From contig JAQSXM010000072.1 of the NCBI GenBank assembly GCA_029256645.1, positions 1 through 14,510 on the forward strand: a stretch of DNA of 14,510 bases, given 5' to 3'. The stretch comes from Sporomusa sp. (lineage in GTDB: Bacteria; Bacillota_C; Negativicutes; Sporomusales; Sporomusaceae). Shown here piece by piece: positions 13,662 to 14,510 of this stretch. The position numbers and the translations under genes are program-made. Position 1 is the first letter of the stretch; the number at the start of each line of letters is the position of its first letter. The notes beneath the pieces were generated by a model. That model had not been told where the DNA came from. It worked only from the letters and a program-made list of their open reading frames with translations, and ran no database searches.

Positions 13662-13677
13662 CGCTGCTTTAGCAGCG
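13662..13677. repeat. short hairpin between ArsM-type and aquaporin genes
   Basis: CGCTGC and GCAGCG form a perfect 6-bp stem around TTTA. A related perfect palindrome, GCTGCTAGCAGC (13760-13771), overlaps the methyltransferase stop codon. Neither has a T tract on the minus strand, so strong termination between the two genes is not indicated. Confidence 0.5.
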
Positions 13678-13763
13678 TGACAATCCTAATCCTGTTGATA
13701 CTGACGGGATCTTTACGAAAAATCTCCTCGCCATTATCCTACAGTTTTAAGGTTGACACGCTG

Positions 13764-14510
13764 CTAGCAGCAGCCGCCGCCTGAATAATGATAAGTAGCC
13801 TTGGTGATAAACAGGTCCGGCCGGTTCAGCGCCCGCAGATTTCCGGCTGTTTTTTGACAAACAGGCAGGGGCACATCGCGCTGAATAATATGACCTTTAC
13901 CATCGTCATACGCTTCCTCTGATCCGAAATAAATTACCGTCTCGCCCGCGAATACGCAGGCCCCGTCCTCAGGCACCGCATTTTTATAAACAACAAGCTC
14001 CAGCGATTCCAGCAAAATATCTTCCCCGGTCCCATACCGCCCTTTGTCCAGAATACGATATGGCCGGCGGGCCCGGACCTCAATTGTGCCAAAGCCGGCG
14101 TCAACAAATTTATCCAGGTAATCCTGATAAGCGAGTGCTCCCGACAGGCACATCGCCCGCAGCCGTTCATCCTCACGCAAATGCTCCGGGATCGGCTGTG
14201 TCGTAATCGGATCTGATATATACAGCCGGCCGCCAGGCTTTAAAACCCTATGCATTTCACTTATGGCCTGCTTTAATTCCGCTTCTTTAAAAATATTAAA
14301 CAGGCAGTTTTGGGCGGCTACATCCACACTGCCGTCTGCCAGCGGCAGACTGAGCGCATTGCCCTGGACCAGTTTCACAAAATCCGGTTGAAACCACTTA
14401 TTCACCTGTGCCGCCAGTTTGAAGTTTTCCTCAGCCCGGGCAAGCATCTCCGGCACACTGTCAACAGCGATAACCGACTGCGGCCTGCGGGTAAAATAAG
14501 CAAACTGCAG
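13764..14510 (-). CDS. arsM: arsenite methyltransferase ArsM, arsenosugar type, 5' end outside window
   Basis: The frame is open to the window edge; 248 residues are visible and the SAM motif I glycines lie beyond it. The visible part starts LQFAYFTRR, then VIAVDSVPEML, the acidic residue that binds SAM ribose. AAQNCLFNIF, the methyltransferase post-motif HRVLKPGGRLYISDP, CLSG, RARRPYRILD and the C-terminal YHYSGGGCC agree with the ArsM subfamily found beside the radical SAM protein ArsS in arsenosugar loci. The family methylates trivalent arsenic using S-adenosylmethionine and cysteine thiols; conserved cysteines here include visible residues 69 and 121 and the terminal pair. The aquaglyceroporin gene follows. 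An ArsS or ArsR gene may lie beyond the edge. The subfamily call rests on recalled sequence similarity, not a search. Confidence 0.82.
   Translation of the reverse strand: MQFAYFTRRPQSVIAVDSVPEMLARAEENFKLAAQVNKWFQPDFVKLVQGNALSLPLADGSVDVAAQNCLFNIFKEAELKQAISEMHRVLKPGGRLYISDPITTQPIPEHLREDERLRAMCLSGALAYQDYLDKFVDAGFGTIEVRARRPYRILDKGRYGTGEDILLESLELVVYKNAVPEDGACVFAGETVIYFGSEEAYDDGKGHIIQRDVPLPVCQKTAGNLRALNRPDLFITKATYHYSGGGCC

Noticed and set aside
1..14510. CRISPR arrays, tRNA or rRNA genes, insertion sequences
   Set aside because: No regularly spaced repeats, no tRNA- or rRNA-like sequence and no transposase or terminal inverted repeats were recognised by eye; a short element could still be missed without software.

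Overview
The window looks like the chromosome of an anaerobic, low-to-mid GC Gram-positive-type bacterium. The evidence is strong AGGAGG-type ribosome sites, a molybdopterin enzyme, ferredoxin-like proteins, a sigma-54 activator and an arsenosugar-type ArsM. A Negativicutes member (Sporomusa/Pelosinus-like) is my best guess; this is inference, as there is no rRNA or marker gene here. Every gene I can support lies on the minus strand, so gene order below runs from high to low coordinates.

Layout. At the right edge is a 5'-truncated ArsM-type arsenite methyltransferase (14510-13764), followed by a NIP-like aquaglyceroporin (13638-12952). Next come two small genes: an unknown 83-residue protein (12653-12402) and a 12-cysteine zinc-ribbon-like protein (12355-12056), closed by a terminator at 11817-11790. 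A large AcoR-type sigma-54 activator follows (11693-9544), broken by one frameshift near 11300 and closed by its own terminator. Then come a 46-residue charged protein (9232-9092), a soluble molybdopterin oxidoreductase (8532-6292) with its small 4Fe-4S subunit (6263-5928), a 47-residue zinc-ribbon protein (5451-5308), an OFA-family transporter (5122-3875), an ACS-family transporter (3740-2412), a DUF362 ferredoxin-like protein that appears to start at CTG (2337-1261) with a strong terminator, and a DUF2064/GT-A transferase (798-1, cut by the window edge).

The strongest structural signal is regulatory. Four near-consensus sigma-54 (-24/-12) promoters, all with exact GG-N10-GC spacing, lie before the DUF2064 gene, the 47-residue zinc ribbon plus transporters, the molybdoenzyme operon and the 46-residue gene. 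About 87 bp upstream of three of them, and about 95 bp upstream of the fourth, is a shared dyad-like motif, TCTC-N5-(A/G)(G/A)GA, a good candidate for the binding site of the activator encoded here. The sequence therefore supports one regulon: activator, cytoplasmic two-subunit Mo/W enzyme, two transporters, a ferredoxin-like DUF362 protein, a GT-A transferase and two tiny proteins of unknown function.

The enzyme's arrangement (soluble catalytic subunit without a Tat signal, minimal Fe-S partner, MFS transporters, sigma-54 control) resembles transhydroxylase/acetylene hydratase-type and gut catechol dehydroxylase-type systems. The substrate cannot be read from the sequence. The arsenic-related pair at the right edge appears to be a separate unit.
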